Counted from the first letter of the stretch, positions 15,745 to 25,936 are shown. The stretch: 64,000 bases of DNA from Sporosarcina ureae (GCF_002101375.1 NZ_CP015207.1:1728001-1792000), one strand, 5' to 3'. Notes: a model not told the origin generated them from the sequence alone. Numbers and translations: made by a program.

Positions 15745-16989
15745 TTATCTTCGACGCTCAAGCAACGGATTGGAAACTCCGTCACAACCGAGGAGTGCAA
15801 TAATCGTTAAAAACACTTTTTGCACACCAAAATGTGCGTCTGTTGGATCAAAATACTCTTCTAACGTATGAAAGCCTCCTGCATCTCCGCCCCCTCCAAG
15901 CGTAACTGCAGGGATTCCTAGATGAATTGGAACATTTGAGTCTGTACTGGAGGCTTCATCTAAAACGGGTTCAAATCCTAGAGCTATTGTAGACGCTAGC
16001 GCGGTCTGAACGATGCAGGAATCTTCACTTTGAGTACCGGCTGGCCGGCTACCTACTGCTTTACATTCTACTATTACTTCATCATTCTTTCCCCAACATG
16101 CATTCTCTGCATTCGCAGCCTTATGTACAATATCCAAAACTCTCTCTTCCAACTTAACCAATTCTCGCTGTTCATTGGAACGAAGATCGATTGTCATGGA
16201 GGCTGTTTCTGAAATCGTATTGACAGAGGTCCCTCCATTTATAACTCCCACATTAAAGGTGGTTTTAGGTATTGCTGGGGTTTCCAGAGAGGATATTTCA
16301 GCAATCGCACGACCAAGTGCATGGATTGGATTCGCTGTCCCAAAACTCCCAAAGCTATGTCCACCAGGTCCCTTATACGTCACAATATAACGTTTGCTAC
16401 CTGTACCTAAATATGTGATGCGTTCTGGGTTACCGGGTTCGATAGATATAAATCCGTCAATATCATCTCGTGTATCGAAAAGATGTTTTACTCCTTTTAA
16501 ATCGCCTAGCCCTTCTTCACAGACTGTGGCACCAATTATGAGATCACCAGTTGTTTTGATAGCACTGGCATTAAGGGCACGTATGATAGTCAGTACCGAT
16601 GCCAGTCCCCTTCCGTCATCAGAAATACCAGGTGCAAATATCTTCCCATCTATACGTTTTGCCACTACGTCTGTTCCTGCTGGAAATACTGTATCTAAAT
16701 GTGCACAGACGACTAGTGAAGGTCCGTTTCCGGTACCTCTTCTAATACCGAAAACATTTCCCACTTCATCCATTTTCACATCGTCAATTCCTAGTTCCTG
16801 CAATTTCTTTTTGTAAACACTACCTCTGTTCTGCTCTTCAAAAGTTGGTGATTCAATTGCGGTAATTTCTATTTGCTCTTCCGCCGTATTCATATTATCA
16901 GACTCAAGAAAATCCAGTCCTGCTTGCACTTGCTCATTTTTAAGAAGTACATTCATTACATCAGAAGTCATACTATTTACTAATATCAT
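15745..16989 (-). CDS. M20-family metallopeptidase (PepT/CPG2-like)
   Basis: 414 aa, cytosolic zinc peptidase. Metal-ligand motifs appear in order: CAHLDTVFP (about 93-101), DDGRGLAS, ATVCEEGLGDLKG with the general-base Glu pair, SIEPG, and a C-terminal GGDAGGFHTLEEYF His. The lid domain between carries GGHSFGSFG and NPIHAL. Probably cleaves short peptides or acyl-amino acids; the substrate cannot be read from sequence. AGGAGG 8 nt before ATG 16989. It follows the S9 peptidase gene by 21 bp and belongs to the peptide-uptake operon read leftward. Confidence 0.88.
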   Translation of the reverse strand: MILVNSMTSDVMNVLLKNEQVQAGLDFLESDNMNTAEEQIEITAIESPTFEEQNRGSVYKKKLQELGIDDVKMDEVGNVFGIRRGTGNGPSLVVCAHLDTVFPAGTDVVAKRIDGKIFAPGISDDGRGLASVLTIIRALNASAIKTTGDLIIGATVCEEGLGDLKGVKHLFDTRDDIDGFISIEPGNPERITYLGTGSKRYIVTYKGPGGHSFGSFGTANPIHALGRAIAEISSLETPAIPKTTFNVGVINGGTSVNTISETASMTIDLRSNEQRELVKLEERVLDIVHKAANAENACWGKNDEVIVECKAVGSRPAGTQSEDSCIVQTALASTIALGFEPVLDEASSTDSNVPIHLGIPAVTLGGGGDAGGFHTLEEYFDPTDAHFGVQKVFLTIIALLGCDGVSNPLLERRR

Positions 16990-17010
16990 TAATACTACCT
17001 CCTAAAGTTT

Positions 17011-18804
17011 TCATACGCGTAAATATCGGTCAAAGAATGCGACAGTCTCCATATGCATCGTAATTTGGTTTGAAGTTTTTTCTGTATGATGGCCTTCATC
17101 TTCGAAAACAATAAACTTCACCGGCGAGTTACGTGATTGTAAATCATCTACTAGCTGCTGCGCTTCACTTACTGGCACCCGTGTATCATTACGTCCATGG
17201 AAAACTAATAAAGGAGCTTTAATTTTATCCGTTAAATTCATAGGAGCAATCTTATCAAAGTAATGGCTATAGTGTTCCAATGAACCATATTCACTCTCAC
17301 GTAAATACCTGCGCCATTCTCCTGTGTTTTGTAAAAATGTTTTCAGATTTGACATACCGACGATATCGACCCCTGCCGCCCACAGCTCAGGATAATGTGT
17401 CAAAGCAGATAGGACCATAAAGCCGCCATAGCTTCTGCCTATAATACCAATTTTGTCTTCAGCCACGTGATGTGACTCTGTTAATTCTTTCGCTAAACAA
17501 GCCAGGTCTTTAACCGCATCCAAGCGTTTTTCAGCGTCATCCAGTTGTAGAAATGATCTGCCATAACCGTTACTACCACGAATATTTGGTGTCACAACAG
17601 CCATTCCCTTGTGCACTAAGTATTGGACAACGGGATTGTATTCGGCTTTTGTTTGAGATTCAGGCCCGCCATGTACATAAATCACAGCTGGCTGATTAAC
17701 TGATTCATGTTGATTATAGAAAAAGTAAGGAATCTCCAATCCATCAAATGAATGAAACGTACGTAATTCCGGCTCACGCCAAAGTTTTCCGACAGTTTTT
17801 GATTGACCAATAAAAGTTTGTCGTTTCACTTTTTTTCGAATCACATCATAACTCCAAATATCTCCCGGCGCCACAGGAGTTTTTAACGTAAAGATAAGAG
17901 TTTCGCTTGTAAGCCACGACATGGAGCTGATAACGCCTTTAGGAATACTATCGGCTAACTCGCAGGCTTGTGTTAGTGGAGAATAAAGTCCTAAACGACT
18001 AATACCTCCTTCATTCAACGTAAAGGCGAGTAACTCCTTTTCAGGTGAAAGACTGATTTCTTCTATATCCCACTTTTCCCAGTGAAGTAGTTTTTCAATT
18101 TGTCCGGGTTGATCTGCTGAAAACTTGCATAGATGTAAGGTCTCTTCTTTGTAATCACTTAATACATACACCTCATTTGAAAGCGGGTTGGCAATCGGCA
18201 TTTCATATCGCGAAGAAACATCCTGATTTCCAATAATACTTGTTGAACCGTCATGGATATGTATTATACACAGCACACTATCGATGTTCGTTACTTTACT
18301 GCTTACAATTAAGCTTTCATCATTGATCCAGCTTACCGGTATACAGTTTGCATCGTGCGTATATACTTTCTTAATTTCTCTAGTATCAATATCAACAATA
18401 AACACGTCAAAAAGACCTGTACCTCTTCTATTACTCGAAAAGGATAGAAATTTGCCGTTAGGAGACCAGCCCCCGATATGGTGGAAGTGGTTTGGTGACA
18501 CCACCAAAGCTTCCAATTCTTTCTTTTCATCACCAATGCGATATGCATATATTTGTTGTTTTTCATTTCCTTTACAATCCATGCCAATCACAGTCCAATC
18601 GCCTTTTGGACTGTGATAAACATCCATTACACGATCAGGCGTTTCAATAATCTGTTCCGGTTTATTCTTTTCATTCAACTTCCAAAGTTCGGCTTTCCCT
18701 GTGAACTTAGACAGGAACGTGAATTCACCTTTTCCAGAAATAGCTTGTGATTGAAAAGCGGAATTCACTTTTAAAAAGTCTACTAAGATTTCTTCTTCCG
18801 ACAT
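17011..18804 (-). CDS. S9-family serine peptidase (acylaminoacyl/dipeptidyl-peptidase type)
   Basis: 597 aa without a signal peptide. The N-terminal two-thirds is a WD-like beta-propeller with repeated strand patterns (SPKGDWTVIGMD, SPNGKFLSFSS). The C-terminal alpha/beta-hydrolase (about 370-597) has YVHGGPESQ, nucleophile Ser in GRSYGGFMVLS, Asp in HGRNDTRVP and His in EDEGHH. The propeller limits access to short peptides. GGAGGG precedes ATG 18804. It sits between an M20 peptidase and an oligopeptide ABC transporter, consistent with degrading imported peptides. Confidence 0.9.
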   Translation of the reverse strand: MSEEEILVDFLKVNSAFQSQAISGKGEFTFLSKFTGKAELWKLNEKNKPEQIIETPDRVMDVYHSPKGDWTVIGMDCKGNEKQQIYAYRIGDEKKELEALVVSPNHFHHIGGWSPNGKFLSFSSNRRGTGLFDVFIVDIDTREIKKVYTHDANCIPVSWINDESLIVSSKVTNIDSVLCIIHIHDGSTSIIGNQDVSSRYEMPIANPLSNEVYVLSDYKEETLHLCKFSADQPGQIEKLLHWEKWDIEEISLSPEKELLAFTLNEGGISRLGLYSPLTQACELADSIPKGVISSMSWLTSETLIFTLKTPVAPGDIWSYDVIRKKVKRQTFIGQSKTVGKLWREPELRTFHSFDGLEIPYFFYNQHESVNQPAVIYVHGGPESQTKAEYNPVVQYLVHKGMAVVTPNIRGSNGYGRSFLQLDDAEKRLDAVKDLACLAKELTESHHVAEDKIGIIGRSYGGFMVLSALTHYPELWAAGVDIVGMSNLKTFLQNTGEWRRYLRESEYGSLEHYSHYFDKIAPMNLTDKIKAPLLVFHGRNDTRVPVSEAQQLVDDLQSRNSPVKFIVFEDEGHHTEKTSNQITMHMETVAFFDRYLRV

Positions 18805-18825
18805 ACATATCCCTCCTGCACGATA

Positions 18826-19821
18826 TTACTCATATAAGTGACATGAAACAAAATGCTCCTTTTCAATCTCTCTGCTTTGCGGTTTGATTTCCTTACACTT
18901 ATCCATTGCGAAAGGACAGCGCGTATGGAATACACAACCAGAAGGAGGGTTTAAAGGAGATGGAATCTCACCTTTTAATGTAATTCTCTCCCTTTTAATT
19001 CTTGGATTTGGCATAGGTATTGCAGATAAAAGTGCTTGTGTATAAGGATGCAATGGATTCTCAATTAACTTTTCTGTAGGTGCGGTCTCTACTAAATTAC
19101 CAAGATACATGACGCCAATACGGTCAGAAATATGACGAACCACACTAATATCATGGGCGATAAACAAATACGTCAGTTTAAATTCCTTTTGCATGCGCTG
19201 TAATAAATTGATAACTTGCGATTGGACCGAAACATCAAGTGCAGAGACAGGTTCATCACAAATAATTAACTTTGGATTTGCAATCAACGCTCTAGCCAAA
19301 CCAATTCGCTGACGCTGTCCACCAGAAAACTCATGAGGATATCGATAATAATGGTCTAATTGAAGACCGACCTTTTGCATAATTTCCATCACACGCTCAG
19401 TATGTTCTTTCCGCTCACCAAGCCCATGAATAATTAAAGGTTCCTCCAATGTTTTACCTATTCTTTTTCTTGGATTCAATGATGAATAAGGATCTTGAAA
19501 CACCATTTGGATTTCTTCACGAGTTTTACGCATTTCCTTATGCGACTGCTGAAAAATATCGTTTTCCCGATAAATTGCTTCCCCTTCAGTAGGCTCCATC
19601 AATCTCATGATTGTCCGACCGGTAGTACTTTTACCGCAACCAGATTCTCCTACGAGACCAAACGTTTCACCTTCGTATAACGTAAAGTTCAAATCATCCA
19701 CTGCTTTTACAACTTGTTGATTGCTTTTTAGCATTCCCATTGAACCTTTTACAGGGAAGTACTTCTTTAATCCCTTCACTTCTAAAAGAACTTTACGTTC
19801 TGACTCATTTTGCTGTAGCAT
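18826..19821 (-). CDS. Oligopeptide ABC transporter ATP-binding protein (OppF/AppF type)
   Basis: 331 aa. Walker [14 protein letters not shown]-loop [13 protein letters not shown], signature SGGQRQRIG, Walker [13 protein letters not shown] and H-loop FIAHDIS, followed by the OppF-type C-terminal iron-sulfur/zinc-like cysteine region ([14 protein letters not shown]). ATG at 19821 overlaps the end of the partner ATPase gene by 17 bp, using a GGGGG-rich RBS inside that gene. It pairs with the next ATPase to energise the two permeases. Confidence 0.92.
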   Translation of the reverse strand: MLQQNESERKVLLEVKGLKKYFPVKGSMGMLKSNQQVVKAVDDLNFTLYEGETFGLVGESGCGKSTTGRTIMRLMEPTEGEAIYRENDIFQQSHKEMRKTREEIQMVFQDPYSSLNPRKRIGKTLEEPLIIHGLGERKEHTERVMEIMQKVGLQLDHYYRYPHEFSGGQRQRIGLARALIANPKLIICDEPVSALDVSVQSQVINLLQRMQKEFKLTYLFIAHDISVVRHISDRIGVMYLGNLVETAPTEKLIENPLHPYTQALLSAIPMPNPRIKRERITLKGEIPSPLNPPSGCVFHTRCPFAMDKCKEIKPQSREIEKEHFVSCHLYE

Positions 19822-20827
19822 ATTCCGCCGCCCCCTCTCTATTTGCAATTTCTTCAAAATGCCAGCATCTGACTTTCTTGCTATCACTCGCTACTTCGAG
19901 TTCAGGCACTTTTGTTCTGCATAAATCATCCGCAAATTCACATCTTGCCGCAAATCGACAGCCTTGTGGAACATTATCCAACGACGGTACAATCCCTTTA
20001 ATGACATGAAGTTCTTCTCCTCTGTCACCATCCATTTGCGGGATTGATTTAATCAACCCTTTAGTATAAGGATGCAACGGGTTTTCGAATAAGCTGTAAA
20101 TGTCTGCCTCTTCAACAATTTGTCCTAGATACATTACAACTACACGATCACAAAGCTCAGCCACTACGCCAAGATCATGCGTGATAAATACAACTCCCAT
20201 ATTAAACCGCTCATTTAAATCTTTTATCAAGTCTAATATTTGCGATTGTATTGTTACGTCAAGAGCTGTAGTTGGCTCGTCAGCAATTAATAATCTGGGA
20301 TTACAAGCCAAGGACATTGCAATCATTACACGTTGTCTCATCCCACCCGATAGTTGGTGGGGGTAATCATGTACTCTTTTCTCTGGCGCGGGAATACCCG
20401 TCAACTTTAGCATCTCCACAGCTTGCTTATACGCTTCTTCTTTGGATACCTTCTGATGCAGCATAATCGACTCGGCAATTTGAAACCCGATTGTCAATAC
20501 CGGATTTAATGAACTGAGTGGATCTTGGAAAATCATAGAGATTTCATTACCACGGGCATCTCGCATTTCAGATTGAGACAGCTTCAGCAAATCCGTATCT
20601 CCTCTAAATATGATTTCTCCTTCATATTCAACTAAGTATTTCTCGTCAAATAATCGCAGAATAGACTGGGATGTAACACTTTTCCCGCAACCCGATTCCC
20701 CTACTACACCTAATATCTCCCCGCTGTTCACATGAAATGATACGTCATCGACAGCAGTTACACGTCCCGTCTCGGTATTAAAGTGCGTCTTCAAGTTTCT
20801 AACATCCAATAGTTTATTTCCAGCCAT
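19805..20827 (-). CDS. Oligopeptide ABC transporter ATP-binding protein (OppD/AppD type)
   Basis: 340 aa. Walker [14 protein letters not shown]-loop MIFQDPLSSLNPV, signature LSGGMRQRVMIAM, Walker B LLIADEPTTALD, H-loop FITHDLG, and the C-terminal oligopeptide-transporter cysteine module (PQGCRFAARCEFA..C..C). It works with the OppF-type partner encoded next, with which it overlaps. 39 bp follow the permease gene upstream. Confidence 0.92.
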   Translation of the reverse strand: MAGNKLLDVRNLKTHFNTETGRVTAVDDVSFHVNSGEILGVVGESGCGKSVTSQSILRLFDEKYLVEYEGEIIFRGDTDLLKLSQSEMRDARGNEISMIFQDPLSSLNPVLTIGFQIAESIMLHQKVSKEEAYKQAVEMLKLTGIPAPEKRVHDYPHQLSGGMRQRVMIAMSLACNPRLLIADEPTTALDVTIQSQILDLIKDLNERFNMGVVFITHDLGVVAELCDRVVVMYLGQIVEEADIYSLFENPLHPYTKGLIKSIPQMDGDRGEELHVIKGIVPSLDNVPQGCRFAARCEFADDLCRTKVPELEVASDSKKVRCWHFEEIANREGAAEYATAK

Positions 20828-20866
20828 GAAGTAAGCCTCCTTTTCACTGCGTTGCTCATCGTTCTA

Positions 20867-21769
20867 TTATTTACGTGTATGCGGATCAATGTAATCGCGA
20901 ATTCCATCACCCAGTAAATTAAGCCCTAAGACGGACAGCACAATCAGGATTCCAGGGAATACCGTCATCCACCATGCACTAAATATAACTACCTTGCCAT
21001 CATGCAAGATATTACCCCAGCTGGGTTCAGGTGCCGGAATTCCTGCACCAAGGAAACTTAGAGCCGCTTCCGTAATAATGGCATCAGCAAAAATAAAAGA
21101 TGCCTGAACTACTAGCGGTGCAATAGTGTTTGGTGCAATATGTAATACAATAATTCTCCAAGTTTTTGCCCCTTGAGCACGTATTGCTTCAATATATGTT
21201 TCTTCTCGTACGACGAGCGCTGCTGACCGTACTACACGTGCTACGTTTGGAATAAATACAATCGTTAACGCGATGATTACGTTTTCTTTTTTTGGTCCAA
21301 GTGCTGCCACTAAAGCAATTGCAAGAAGAACTCCTGGTATCGCCATAAGTCCATCGCATATTCTCATTAAAATATTGTCAAGCGCGCGGTAATAGCTCGC
21401 TAACAGGCCAAAAATCATTCCAAAGAAACATGCCAATGCAGCAACTGATAAGCCAACGCTCAGCGATACACGCGCACCGTATGCCATCCTTGTTAACAGA
21501 TCTCGGCCAAAGTTGTCTGTACCAAGCAAATGTGCAGCGCTTGGAGCTTGCAAGCGATCTGTTACAATCATTTCGTAGGGTCCATAAGAAATGAGAAAGG
21601 GACCGACAATAGCCAATAATAATAGGAAAATCATCGTGATTCCCCCAATTACAATACCACGGTTTCTCATGATCCTTCTGACCATCAAAGTTCTTTGTTG
21701 TTTCTTTAAACGCTTCTTTGCTTCTATAAATTCATCCTGCAATACATTATTTTCTTGAATAAGATTCAT
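20867..21769 (-). CDS. Oligopeptide ABC transporter permease (DppC/OppC type)
   Basis: About 300 aa with an N-terminal cytoplasmic stretch of charged residues, then about six membrane segments. The binding-protein-dependent transport motif GAKTWRIIVLHIAPNTIAP contacts the ATPases, and LGTDNFGRDLLTR is characteristic of DppC. ATG at 21769 is preferred over 21775 because GGAGG then has 7 nt spacing. Partner permease lies 15 bp upstream. Confidence 0.9.
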   Translation of the reverse strand: MNLIQENNVLQDEFIEAKKRLKKQQRTLMVRRIMRNRGIVIGGITMIFLLLLAIVGPFLISYGPYEMIVTDRLQAPSAAHLLGTDNFGRDLLTRMAYGARVSLSVGLSVAALACFFGMIFGLLASYYRALDNILMRICDGLMAIPGVLLAIALVAALGPKKENVIIALTIVFIPNVARVVRSAALVVREETYIEAIRAQGAKTWRIIVLHIAPNTIAPLVVQASFIFADAIITEAALSFLGAGIPAPEPSWGNILHDGKVVIFSAWWMTVFPGILIVLSVLGLNLLGDGIRDYIDPHTRK

Positions 21770-21784
21770 GCTCATCCCTCCCCA

Positions 21785-22735
21785 TTACTTTTTATTCAAA
21801 CGAACACGCGGATCTACTACACCGTAAAGTAAATCAATAATCAAATTGATGAATACATATGTACATGTAACAAACAGAACAACACCTTGAATGACTGCAT
21901 AGTCTCTGCGTTCTACGGAGTTAATGATAAGTTGACCGATACCGGGAATGTTAAAGATTGTTTCTGTTACGACAGCACCGGCAATAAGTGCTCCTAATGT
22001 TTGTCCGATAACGGTTAATATTGGAAGAAAAGAGTTACGCAATGTGTGTCTCATTACGACTAGAAATTCGCTTACACCTTTTGATCTAGCAGTTTTAATA
22101 TAGTTCATATTAAGAACTTCTAATAGGCTGGAACGAGTCATTCTGGCGATTAATGCCGCATGCATAGAACCTAAAGCAATAGAGGGTAAGATTAAATATT
22201 TAATATGTTCAACAAATCCTGAGCTCAATGGCTGGTAGCCTGCTACAGGTAACCATTGAAGTTTAACACCGAACAGCAATATCAAGAATAGACCGAGCAA
22301 AAAACTGGGTACACTCATACCGAGTAAAGAAATACCCATCACTGTACGATCCGTATTCGTTCCTCTACGTGTTGCAGCCAAAATACCAATCGGAATCGAA
22401 ATGATCAATGAGATGAACGCTGCAATAATAGCTACCGAAACGGTTGGTGCCAAGTGACTCATAATCGCGTCGATCACGGGTTGCTTCATGAAATAAGATG
22501 TTCCTAAATCACCTTGCAGCGCATTTAGAATCCAATGACCGTATTGCGTAATAATGGGTAAATCCAAGCCAAGCTCTTCTCGTAAATCCTGAATTTGCTG
22601 TTCACTCGCTTCTTCTCCCAGCAACATTGCTGCCGGATCACCGGGCGTCAAATGAATAATCATGAAAATGATAACGGAAACTATAAATAAAACAGGGATC
22701 AAAGATAGTAATCTATTTATAAAGTATGATCTCAT
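21785..22735 (-). CDS. Oligopeptide ABC transporter permease (DppB/OppB type)
   Basis: 316 aa, about six membrane segments, DppB features HLTPGDPAAMLLG near the N-terminus and the EAA-like loop ARSKGVSEFLVVMRHTLRN. ATG at 22735 has AGGAGG 9 nt upstream; the upstream TTG frame start covers the RBS. It follows the substrate-binding protein gene, separated by a terminator-like hairpin that should lower permease relative to binding-protein expression. Confidence 0.9.
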   Translation of the reverse strand: MRSYFINRLLSLIPVLFIVSVIIFMIIHLTPGDPAAMLLGEEASEQQIQDLREELGLDLPIITQYGHWILNALQGDLGTSYFMKQPVIDAIMSHLAPTVSVAIIAAFISLIISIPIGILAATRRGTNTDRTVMGISLLGMSVPSFLLGLFLILLFGVKLQWLPVAGYQPLSSGFVEHIKYLILPSIALGSMHAALIARMTRSSLLEVLNMNYIKTARSKGVSEFLVVMRHTLRNSFLPILTVIGQTLGALIAGAVVTETIFNIPGIGQLIINSVERRDYAVIQGVVLFVTCTYVFINLIIDLLYGVVDPRVRLNKK

Positions 22736-22792
22736 TAACTTTTTCCTCCTAATCAATACGTAGTAGGCAGATTGCTCTGCTCCCTTAAATAA

Positions 22793-22823
22793 TAACGGCT
22801 CTAACTTCTACGTAAGAGCCGTT
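22793..22823 (-). terminator. Attenuating hairpin between substrate-binding and permease genes
   Basis: On the minus strand AACGGCTCTTA pairs with a matching TAGAGCCGTT and is followed by ATTATTT. The weak T-tract suggests partial readthrough, a usual way to make more binding protein than permease. Confidence 0.65.
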
Positions 22824-22830
22824 CCCAGAA

Positions 22831-24399
22831 TTAATTATTTTTCTTTACATTCCAAAGTAATGCTGTATTTAAGATCTCGACGTTCTCTATTTTATCTGTA
22901 GTAGTAATGATGGAAGCATAGTGTCCGAATAATGTATGTGGTAAATAATCATTCCACATATACGCTTGTAAATCACTCCATTGCGCCAAGGCATCTTCTT
23001 TTGTTTCCGCTACACGAATTTCTTCAAGTGAAGCCGTAATTTTTTCGTCATCTGTCCATCCAGAGTACGTCGGATTCAACACCAGCAACTGAGATGGTGT
23101 CGTAACATATCCTGTACCAACAAGGAGAAGATCCCAGTTATCAGGGTTTGAGCGTTTTTCCAGTAATGTGGGCCAATCGTATATTTCTAACTTCGCGTTG
23201 ACACCCATCTGTGAAAGTTGTTCTTTTAGTACGACTGCTGCATTGTAGTGGTGATCATAGTCTTTAGTAGAATAAACGACAACTTCTTCGTTTTTATAGC
23301 CCGCGTCTTTTAACATCTTTTTCGCTTTTTGGGGATCGTTTTGGTTGTAGCTCTCGCTTCCCGCATCTGTTGCCCAATCTTCATTTTCGGGACTCATGTA
23401 GCCAGCATCCAGTTTATATAGATCTTCATTTCCTACTGCTGCAAGCATAATGGAGTTAGCATCGATCCCTTCATTAATTGCCTGTCTAATGGCTTGATTA
23501 CTCATTACACCAGTCTTTTTGTTATACGCAACGCTGATGGTTCCGCTATCAAAAGAGGAGAATGTATTTAAGTTCTTCGTATTAATCAATTGATCATAGC
23601 TGTCAAATGGCATATTCAATGCGATATCGTATTCACCAGTCTGAATACCTGCAAGTCGAGTAGAAGAATCTGTTACGATATGGAATTCAATCGCATCAAG
23701 ATGTGGTTTTTTATCTCCAACCAAACCGTCCGAATCGCCTTCAGCTGCTGTATACTGATCGAATTTCTCCAAACGGATGAACTGGTCTTGCTTCCACTCT
23801 ACAAACTTAAATGGGCCCGTACCAATATTTTCTGTTACGCCATCTTCTTTTGCGGAAGCTATAACTTCAGATGGCATGATAGCAGGGAATTGACCACGGC
23901 CTGCCATAATATCCAGTACATCAGTTACCGGAGTCTGTAATTTCATTTCGACTGTATAGTCACCAGTCGCTTCAAACTTTGTACCTTCTAAGAGAAGCAG
24001 AGCGCGGGATGATTTTTCTAACCATCTATTCATAGAAGCTACTACGTCTTCAGAAGTCATTTCCTTTTCGTTGTGGAATTTGACTCCTTTTCGTAATTCG
24101 AATGTATATGTAAGTCCGTCATCACTTTTCTCTATTTTTTCTGCAAGCATAGGTTCTGCCTGTTGTTTACTATTTTGAGCTACAAGTGTTTCGTAGATAT
24201 TGATCGCAACATCAATTGCGTCTGTTGAAGTAGTCAATTGAACATCCAGCGTCGGTGGTTGAGCACTCATTGCTACTTTCACTTCTCCGCCATCCGGTGC
24301 TTCTGATATTCCTTCTGCTGTTTTCCCACTATCTTTACCACACCCTGCAAGTGCAAATAGTAAAGCGAATGCCCACAATAAAATACTAATCTTTTTCAT
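22831..24399 (-). CDS. Oligopeptide-binding lipoprotein (SBP family 5)
   Basis: 522 aa. Lipoprotein signal peptide with lipobox LAGC (Cys about residue 20) followed by a GKDSGK linker, then the SBP_bac_5 fold: PPTLDVQLTTSTDAID, the family signature DGLTYTFELRKGVKFHNE, and ADYDWPTLLEKRSNP-like segments near the C-terminus. It captures peptides outside the membrane for the DppBC-type permease. Strong RBS TTGGAGGAG. A cre overlaps its promoter. Confidence 0.92.
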   Translation of the reverse strand: MKKISILLWAFALLFALAGCGKDSGKTAEGISEAPDGGEVKVAMSAQPPTLDVQLTTSTDAIDVAINIYETLVAQNSKQQAEPMLAEKIEKSDDGLTYTFELRKGVKFHNEKEMTSEDVVASMNRWLEKSSRALLLLEGTKFEATGDYTVEMKLQTPVTDVLDIMAGRGQFPAIMPSEVIASAKEDGVTENIGTGPFKFVEWKQDQFIRLEKFDQYTAAEGDSDGLVGDKKPHLDAIEFHIVTDSSTRLAGIQTGEYDIALNMPFDSYDQLINTKNLNTFSSFDSGTISVAYNKKTGVMSNQAIRQAINEGIDANSIMLAAVGNEDLYKLDAGYMSPENEDWATDAGSESYNQNDPQKAKKMLKDAGYKNEEVVVYSTKDYDHHYNAAVVLKEQLSQMGVNAKLEIYDWPTLLEKRSNPDNWDLLLVGTGYVTTPSQLLVLNPTYSGWTDDEKITASLEEIRVAETKEDALAQWSDLQAYMWNDYLPHTLFGHYASIITTTDKIENVEILNTALLWNVKKNN

Positions 24400-24427
24400 A
24401 ACTTCTCCTCCAACCTATTATTTTCTC

Positions 24428-24448
24428 AGTATAATGAAGCGCTTTCAT
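24428..24448 (-). promoter_or_regulatory. cre site at the peptide-transporter promoter
   Basis: ATGAAAGCGCTTCAT (24434-24448, minus strand) is a near-palindromic cre fitting WTGNAANCGNWNNCW. It lies directly upstream of a TATACT -10 box (24428-24433), i.e. inside the promoter spacer. CcpA binding there would repress the transporter operon in the presence of preferred sugars. Confidence 0.75.
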
Positions 24449-24515
24449 TTTCAGTTAACCTATATTCATTACTAACAAAATATCTTTCCGCAATGTTAAT
24501 ACTTCTTACTAAAAT

Positions 24516-25832
24516 TCATTTTTCAGCATGGAATTTGGCAATCCCTCCAATGATTTCAATGTAAGATGATAGCGCTATCTCTAATACTTTTTCATCTATG
24601 TCGAATCTCTCATGATGATGACCTGCAGCAAGTTCTGTACCAAAAATCATATACGTACTAAGTCCACCATTTTCAATCACGTGATTCATCATATATGTTG
24701 CATCTTCTGAACCTATAGGAAATGGTGCACTATTTAATACTTCATCTACAATTGGCACGTTATCTAAGGCGTTTTGAATATAATTCTTCAATCGTTTACT
24801 GGATTGACTCGTATTCGCCTCTCCAACAATGTCCACTTTATAGTCAATACCATACATTTGTGCAGCGCCCTTGATAATATTCATTGCCTTTGCCACCATA
24901 TATGTATTGATTTCTGTCGTTTCTCCACGCGTTTCTACCAGCATTTCAGCAAAAGCAGGAATAATATTACGATCATAGCCCGAACTTAATTTGCCTACAT
25001 TTATTTGTGATTGACCCTTACCACTTCTCGGAATGCTGTGCAGATTGAGTACCGCTGAGGCTGCAGCCAGTAAAGCATTTTTACCCTCTTCCGGGGAACC
25101 ACCCGCATGGGAAGCTTTGCCTTCAAATACAACATTGAATTTCGTAGTGGCAAGAAAATTATCAATTCCACTGACCACCGTTCCTAAATCAACATTAATA
25201 CCTACATGTGATGTTAGGAAGATGTCTACGTCATCAACAACTCCCGCTGCGACCATCGACTTTGCTCCTCTTACGCCTTCTTCGGCAGGTTGGAAAATTA
25301 ATTTATATGTGCCCACAAGATGGTCACGATTTTTCGCAAGAAAATTCGCTATGGCAAGCCCAATCGATGTATGCGCATCATGTCCACATGCATGCATCTC
25401 TCCTTTATGAATAGAAGCGAAATTTTTCTTCATTGGCACATGATTGATGTCAGCGCTTTCATTAATATGAAGCGCATCCATATCAAAACGAATGCCAACA
25501 GTGGGACCCGGTTTATTCATTCGAATTGTCCCTACTACCCCCGTGTAACCACCAGTAAAATAATCCATCCATTTTCTATTTGCACCTTCATCAATTGCCC
25601 TTTGTTCATGCATGGCAAGTATCTTATCGGAAGGAACACCCATACGTGACTGTTCATCAAGAACCTCTTTACCCAGTTGCAATTCAAAACCAAGAGTCTC
25701 TAATTCATCTGCCACAATAGATGCAGTTCTGAACTCCAGCCAGCCAGGTTCTGCATACTTATGAAGATCTCGGCGCCAACAAGTCATTAAGGGAATCAAC
25801 TCATCGATAGACCGAGTTTGCTGACTATCCAT
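24516..25832 (-). CDS. M20 amidohydrolase, aminobenzoyl-glutamate hydrolase subunit A-like
   Basis: 438 aa, the length of E. coli AbgA (about 436), and similar through its whole length: CWRRDLHKYAEPGWLEFRTA, SRMGVPSDK insert, GIRFDMDALHI, metal site HACGHDAHTSIGL, QPAEEGVRGAKSM, AGGSPEEGKNALLAA, and the C-terminal AAGHHHERFDID. AbgA pairs with AbgB to split p-aminobenzoyl-glutamate, but no abgB is in this window, so it may act alone on other acyl-amino acids. ATG at 25832 is chosen for its AGAAGG RBS and for length match; an in-frame ATG at 25862 is weaker. It sits upstream of the peptide transporter and downstream of a regulator. Confidence 0.85.
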   Translation of the reverse strand: MDSQQTRSIDELIPLMTCWRRDLHKYAEPGWLEFRTASIVADELETLGFELQLGKEVLDEQSRMGVPSDKILAMHEQRAIDEGANRKWMDYFTGGYTGVVGTIRMNKPGPTVGIRFDMDALHINESADINHVPMKKNFASIHKGEMHACGHDAHTSIGLAIANFLAKNRDHLVGTYKLIFQPAEEGVRGAKSMVAAGVVDDVDIFLTSHVGINVDLGTVVSGIDNFLATTKFNVVFEGKASHAGGSPEEGKNALLAAASAVLNLHSIPRSGKGQSQINVGKLSSGYDRNIIPAFAEMLVETRGETTEINTYMVAKAMNIIKGAAQMYGIDYKVDIVGEANTSQSSKRLKNYIQNALDNVPIVDEVLNSAPFPIGSEDATYMMNHVIENGGLSTYMIFGTELAAGHHHERFDIDEKVLEIALSSYIEIIGGIAKFHAEK

Positions 25833-25936
25833 AAAAAACCTTCTCTCTAATTTATTAAAGGACATTTCCTTTATCATTCCGTTAATAATAATTTCAATTC
25901 ATATTATTGTCAATACTTTTTAATAAATTCGAAAAT

